From NCBI GenBank assembly GCA_900168235.1, contig FUZG01000003.1, positions 62,001-126,000 on the forward strand: a stretch of DNA of 64,000 nucleotides, in the 5' to 3' direction. Under the pieces are notes generated by a model that worked only from the letters and a program-made list of their open reading frames with translations, searched no databases and was not told the DNA's origin. The stretch's first letter is position 1. Every line of letters begins with the position of its first letter. The stretch is from Lachnospiraceae bacterium (GTDB taxonomy: Bacteria > Bacillota > Clostridia > Lachnospirales > Lachnospiraceae). The position numbers were made by a program, and so were the translations under genes. Below, piece by piece: positions 60,292-64,000 of the stretch.

Positions 60292-61250
60292 AATACTTTC
60301 TTAAGCCCCCTGATTATTTTATTCCTAACCTTATATGTTATGGACGGACGCCATATAGCATTAACAGCCCACTTTACTCCTTTGCGGGTATAATCCCTGT
60401 AAAAAACACCTGTCATCACATTTGGATCAACCGGCCTTACAAGGCACGAATTATGTTTTATAACTTTATTAATATCCACTGTTCTAAGGAACAACTCATC
60501 TTTTATCTCTAAAAGAAACCTATCTGCCTGCTCATTATTTACCAACAGCACAGAAACACCTTTTTCATCGTAGATTTCCGGTTCTTCCTCCTGAACACCC
60601 CAAAAGTCACCGATTGTTAAATCGGATTTTCTATTTTGTCCCTTTATTCCGCATTTATAACATGACGGTCTAAGGTACAGGTTCGACAGAAAGCCATGCA
60701 TATATTCATCATCATTGAATACTCTTGCATACTCCGAGCTATCCCGGTAAACGATCTTAAAAGTAAAGTCGTTCCATCCCTTGTCTTTATTTCTAAAATA
60801 AATGGACTTTACAGCTTTACCACCTGACTGCTCTTCTATATATCGTCTAAAAACCTCAGGATTTGGCACACCATGACAGATAAAATCCATAATTATCAGA
60901 TTTTTACGGTCATCACCAACGATACCTGCAAGCGCATTTGCCTGACATGGAGTTCCGCAAAAAAGGACTTTCCTTCCCTCTTTCAGGTACTTTTTCACTT
61001 CTGCATACGATCTTCCAACATTGCTCTGAGCATATTTACTTCCGTAAAGATCACGCAGTTCATCTATATTTTCAACACACTTATGGAAGACATTGCCCTT
61101 CTCATCTATGGCCGCGCCGCAAACGACACCACCTGTCTTTATGACATGCTTAGCTGCCACAGAAAAGATGCCTCCGGATGAGGACAGCATTCTCTCATCA
61201 CTATCACTGTACCCCGCATAACAGACAGGATAACTCTCAATTTCGTTCAC
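60282..61250 (-). CDS. Coenzyme F420 hydrogenase/dehydrogenase beta-subunit-like protein (FrhB family)
   Basis: 322 aa. N-terminal FrhB half (YAGYSDSDERMLSSSGGIFS), then LFCGTPCQANAL, a conserved Cys loop expected near Fe-S or flavin, DFICHGVPNP, and a Cys pair in CYKCGIKG before DLTIGDFWG. Such proteins are common in surface-polysaccharide clusters of gut bacteria next to pyruvyltransferases. Their exact reaction is not settled; a flavin-dependent redox step on a sugar or carrier is inferred. It lacks the usual N-terminal ferredoxin domain, which is supplied in trans by 60088-60291. Confidence 0.88.
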   Translation of the reverse strand: MNEIESYPVCYAGYSDSDERMLSSSGGIFSVAAKHVIKTGGVVCGAAIDEKGNVFHKCVENIDELRDLYGSKYAQSNVGRSYAEVKKYLKEGRKVLFCGTPCQANALAGIVGDDRKNLIIMDFICHGVPNPEVFRRYIEEQSGGKAVKSIYFRNKDKGWNDFTFKIVYRDSSEYARVFNDDEYMHGFLSNLYLRPSCYKCGIKGQNRKSDLTIGDFWGVQEEEPEIYDEKGVSVLLVNNEQADRFLLEIKDELFLRTVDINKVIKHNSCLVRPVDPNVMTGVFYRDYTRKGVKWAVNAIWRPSITYKVRNKIIRGLKKVLCR

Positions 61251-61254
61251 TCTT

Positions 61255-62319
61255 TCAACCCTCTAAAGCAGCATCTATGTATTCCGATGCTTCCTTTCTC
61301 TTTTTCCTTAAAATTGATTCTGTTTTGTCAGTATCAAATGAAAACTCTATGTCACCACTAGTATTTGTGATCCTGTGATCATTGAGCCCAAAAGTCTTTA
61401 ACAAAGTGTCGATCCTGGAGTTCATATTTCCTGTACCATCTGTACCGATCCTGTCAAATACGGCAAAAGGCTTATGGAATAGTATCGAAAAAACTGTTCC
61501 GTGGAAAGAATCAACAAAAGCAGCTTCTGCATTCAGGAAAAGATACAAAAATTCTGCAGGGCCGATCTTCCAGGCTTCCTCACAATTAAGAATGTCAATA
61601 ACCACTGCACCAAGTTCTGCAGCCTTCATATTGATAAATTCATCGTATTCCTTGGATTTTTCACCCAGAAAATACTTAACTACAAACTTACCTTTAACCT
61701 TTACTTTACTTTTTGAAGATGCTTTAACCCACTTGCTCCTGCTGATCAACATTGTAGGATCAAGTAATACTGCCGCATCTCTTCCTGTAAGGTCTTTTAT
61801 TATATCTGCACCCGCTTCTTCTCTTACGGACAACGTCTTAAATTTTGAAAGCCATGCTTTAAATTCATCTCTATACTTTTCAGGAATTTCAGAGACGCCA
61901 AAGCTCGCAGCATACGAAACCTTCTGCTCATCTCTTGCATATTTAAGAAGTGCCCTCGGAACATAATAATAAAAATTCGGATTCCACACCTGGTCACTTC
62001 CTACCATAAAGTAGTCATAGCGATCCCTCACATCATCAGAAACCCTTTCTGCCTCATAAGGAATGACCGCCGGAGACCATTTGATATTCAGATCAAAAAT
62101 CTCCCACGTGTAATTATAGGACTTCTTTTTCCTGTTGATCTTTAGATAAACATTTTTTATAAGCGTCTTTACTATAACCTTTATCCTGCTGTATTTTTTC
62201 CATCCGATCGTCTCTACATCGTACCCTTTATCCGTAAGATACTCCTGCAGAGCATAGTTCTGGAGTCTGTTTCCCAGATTCAGATCAACAAGCGTAACAA
62301 TACCTATCTTCTTTTTCAT
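61255..62319 (-). CDS. Polysaccharide pyruvyl transferase family protein
   Basis: About 354 aa. The start at 62319 (KKKIGIVTLVDLNLGNRLQNYALQ) fits the family's N-terminal NxGN-x-LQ pattern. GAGG lies 12 nt upstream, and a TTG at 62337 overlapping the preceding stop is possible. Further family features are DYFMVGSDQVWNPN and, near the C-terminus, FVDSFHGTVFSILFHKPFAVF. It adds ketal-linked pyruvate to a sugar of the surface polymer using PEP, introducing negative charge. It is 4 bp from the FrhB-like gene. Confidence 0.92.
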   Translation of the reverse strand: MKKKIGIVTLVDLNLGNRLQNYALQEYLTDKGYDVETIGWKKYSRIKVIVKTLIKNVYLKINRKKKSYNYTWEIFDLNIKWSPAVIPYEAERVSDDVRDRYDYFMVGSDQVWNPNFYYYVPRALLKYARDEQKVSYAASFGVSEIPEKYRDEFKAWLSKFKTLSVREEAGADIIKDLTGRDAAVLLDPTMLISRSKWVKASSKSKVKVKGKFVVKYFLGEKSKEYDEFINMKAAELGAVVIDILNCEEAWKIGPAEFLYLFLNAEAAFVDSFHGTVFSILFHKPFAVFDRIGTDGTGNMNSRIDTLLKTFGLNDHRITNTSGDIEFSFDTDKTESILRKKRKEASEYIDAALEG

Positions 62320-62333
62320 AGCAGCCATAAACC

Positions 62334-63323
62334 TCAAAACATCAGATTTCTCATTCGATATACCAGTTTGTAAAGTTTGAATCTAAACAAAATGTAAAAC
62401 ATTTTCTGTCTGGGTCTTAACAAAGAAAAACGGACCGTTTTAAGCGCGTTCTCCGTGAATCGATCCTCTCTTATGCTCTTTATTTCCGAAACAGCACTTT
62501 TTTCTCCCTCAAGCAGATATGCGTTTGTTATAGAAACATAAAGCGTATAAAACGCGGAGCCCATGAGTCTCACGTCATTATTGATCTTATGTTCCTTAAA
62601 ATAATCACATACTATACCGTGTCTTCTTTTCAGCATGTCAAACATGCCTTTTCTGTATCTTCTTGTAAGAGATTCAGAATTATCCCTGTAATAGACCAGC
62701 TTATCTTTTATAAACACAATTTTTTGTGCATTTTCTGCAATAAACATCTGAAAAATATCGTCTTCTGTATAAACCTCTCTCTCAGAAATAAAGCACTTTT
62801 CCGAAATGCATTCTCTCCTGTAGAGCCTGCCCCAGACATATCCGGGATAGTTCTCGTAACCCACTGCATAAACCTTACCAATTACCGGAAGTACGTACTC
62901 ATCAATGATATTGCCTTCAATTACTCTGTCCGGCATCTCATAGGTATGCTCGATGATCACTCCGTTATCATCACGAAAATGACCGCATACGCTCACGTCA
63001 GCATCACTATCTGTAAGAGCCTTGTAAAGCTTCTCAACAAACTCAGGTGCCACATAGTCATCACTATCCACAAAACAGATGTATTCGCCCTTTGAAGCAT
63101 CAAATCCGGCTTTTCTGGCACTTGTTAGCCCGCCGTTTGGCTTGTGGATCACAGTTACTCTCGGATCACTCTTATACTCATCACAGAGAGCAGGGCTCGC
63201 GTCCTTTGAACCGTCATCAACAATGATGCACTCTATATCCTTGTAAGTTCCGTTAAGAATACTGTCTACGCATTTTTTCAGATATTTTTCCTGATTATAT
63301 ACAGGTACGATAACACTTACCAT
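62334..63323 (-). CDS. Family 2 glycosyltransferase
   Basis: About 329 aa from the ATG at 63323, chosen because AAAGGA lies 9 nt upstream; an ATG 9 nt further up is too close to that site. VSVIVPVYNQEKYLKKCVDSI, CIIVDDGSKDAS and CFVDSDDYV identify a GT-A fold family 2 enzyme, with the acid/base region YTEDDIFQMF. It is co-transcribed with the pyruvyltransferase. The donor is unknown. Confidence 0.92.
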   Translation of the reverse strand: MVSVIVPVYNQEKYLKKCVDSILNGTYKDIECIIVDDGSKDASPALCDEYKSDPRVTVIHKPNGGLTSARKAGFDASKGEYICFVDSDDYVAPEFVEKLYKALTDSDADVSVCGHFRDDNGVIIEHTYEMPDRVIEGNIIDEYVLPVIGKVYAVGYENYPGYVWGRLYRRECISEKCFISEREVYTEDDIFQMFIAENAQKIVFIKDKLVYYRDNSESLTRRYRKGMFDMLKRRHGIVCDYFKEHKINNDVRLMGSAFYTLYVSITNAYLLEGEKSAVSEIKSIREDRFTENALKTVRFSLLRPRQKMFYILFRFKLYKLVYRMRNLMF

Positions 63324-63344
63324 TTCCCTCATTCCTTTATATAT

Positions 63345-64000
63345 TTATCTTTTTTTGAGTAAAACATAGAGACTTGGAAGATAATAGAAAAATGTAAAGA
63401 ACTTTTCTTTTTTAAGGCTCCGGCTTTCTCTATACATTTCTCTGTACCTTTTATAAACCTGTTTCAGTTCTCCAAGAGAAATGATACCGCCCTTCTTTTT
63501 AGCGAGATCCACGATCCAGTACATATATGTTCTGCGGGGATAGGCACTTAGATCAGGATACTTCTCATCAATATATCTGATCTCACGCTCAAGCACCCAG
63601 AATACGTCATCATAAAATTTCTGATTTAATCCAAAAGTAGAACTGCTCACATTCCCGCGGAAGTAATAATAAAGCTTTTCGCTGCTGTAAACGGACTTCT
63701 GTGCTTTGTCATAAAGCCTGTAAAGAACGTCCAGATCCTCACAGATACGTCCTTCAGCAAACTCGATCCCGTTAAACAGCTCACGCTTGAAAAGCTTTCC
63801 CCACATAACAACATACAGCTCATCCTTTACCGTATGGATATTTCGTATCATCTGCATATTGTTCATAAAAGAAATCTCTGCTTTTTCACCGGATGCTTCA
63901 GCTTTTTCTCCTGTAAAAGTGAGATAATCCACCATGGCGATATCAGCAGAATTATCCTCAGTGAGGCGATAGAGCTTTTCTATCATATCCGATGCGATAT
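63345..64000 (-). CDS. Family 2 glycosyltransferase, C-terminal part (N-terminus beyond right edge)
   Basis: The frame stays open to the right edge, with residues I-A-S-D ahead of the first internal Met, as in the GT2 pattern after the DSDD site (W-I-x-x-D-M-x-E-K-L-Y). Visible are the acceptor-side motif GKLFKRELF and the catalytic-base-like ICEDLDVLYRLYD. About 218 residues are seen. It heads the glycosyltransferase-pyruvyltransferase-FrhB operon in this window, 21 bp before the next gene. Confidence 0.88.
   Translation of the reverse strand, partial: IASDMIEKLYRLTEDNSADIAMVDYLTFTGEKAEASGEKAEISFMNNMQMIRNIHTVKDELYVVMWGKLFKRELFNGIEFAEGRICEDLDVLYRLYDKAQKSVYSSEKLYYYFRGNVSSSTFGLNQKFYDDVFWVLEREIRYIDEKYPDLSAYPRRTYMYWIVDLAKKKGGIISLGELKQVYKRYREMYRESRSLKKEKFFTFFYYLPSLYVLLKKR

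Overview
The window reads as a chromosomal segment of an anaerobic, plant-fibre-degrading Firmicute of the Lachnospiraceae type (Butyrivibrio/Pseudobutyrivibrio-like). This rests on gene content: an [FeFe]-hydrogenase maturase (HydE), an inverting cellobiose phosphorylase (GH94), a cello-oligosaccharide ABC importer, an ATP-dependent PEP carboxykinase, strong AGGAGG ribosome sites and moderate-to-low GC. The genus is an inference.

Layout. 1-0.85 kb: 3' part of hydE. 1.2-7.2 kb: a minus-strand unit with a GPH sugar symporter, three cytoplasmic CE1-type esterases, an AraC regulator and a Nif3-like protein. 7.4-16.9 kb: a cellobiose locus. A LacI repressor, binding protein, two permeases and a GH3 glucosidase run leftwards, and GH94 runs rightwards from a promoter with a perfect LacI-type operator. 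17-22.3 kb: tRNA-Thr, an LRR/Ig-like exported protein, a 1-Cys peroxiredoxin, a MATE pump and a ComEC-like MBL lipoprotein. 22.4-28.1 kb: a large LXG/WXG-like RHS polymorphic toxin with a probable membrane immunity gene downstream and a paralogue of that gene upstream. 28.2-33.3 kb: DUF1015, GlgB-like, MscS and the orphan immunity paralogue, probably one operon. 34-42.4 kb: XRE regulator, two MATE pumps, pckA and a DUF6311 membrane protein. 42.5-42.8 kb: a structured RNA with its own promoter and terminator, most like 6S RNA. 42.9-47.5 kb: ABC exporter, response regulator/soluble histidine kinase, and acyltransferase-3.

47.5-64 kb is a surface/secondary-metabolite island: glycosyltransferases, then a lasso-peptide-type RiPP locus, then a secreted transglutaminase-like protein with duplicated C-terminal modules. 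It ends with acetyltransferase, GT14, FrhB-like, ferredoxin, pyruvyltransferase and GT2 genes typical of exopolysaccharide loci. The RiPP locus has a PqqD-type leader-binding protein, an HPr-kinase-like tailoring kinase, a 53-aa precursor and an asparagine-synthetase-type cyclase. It has no recognisable B2 leader peptidase in the window, a long core and no serine in the precursor.

Two dispersed intergenic repeat families are visible. One is a 146-147 bp MITE with terminal inverted repeats and an 8-bp target duplication at both intact copies; the two copies differ by one base. The other is a modular repeat of about 48-155 bp that sits against terminator hairpins.
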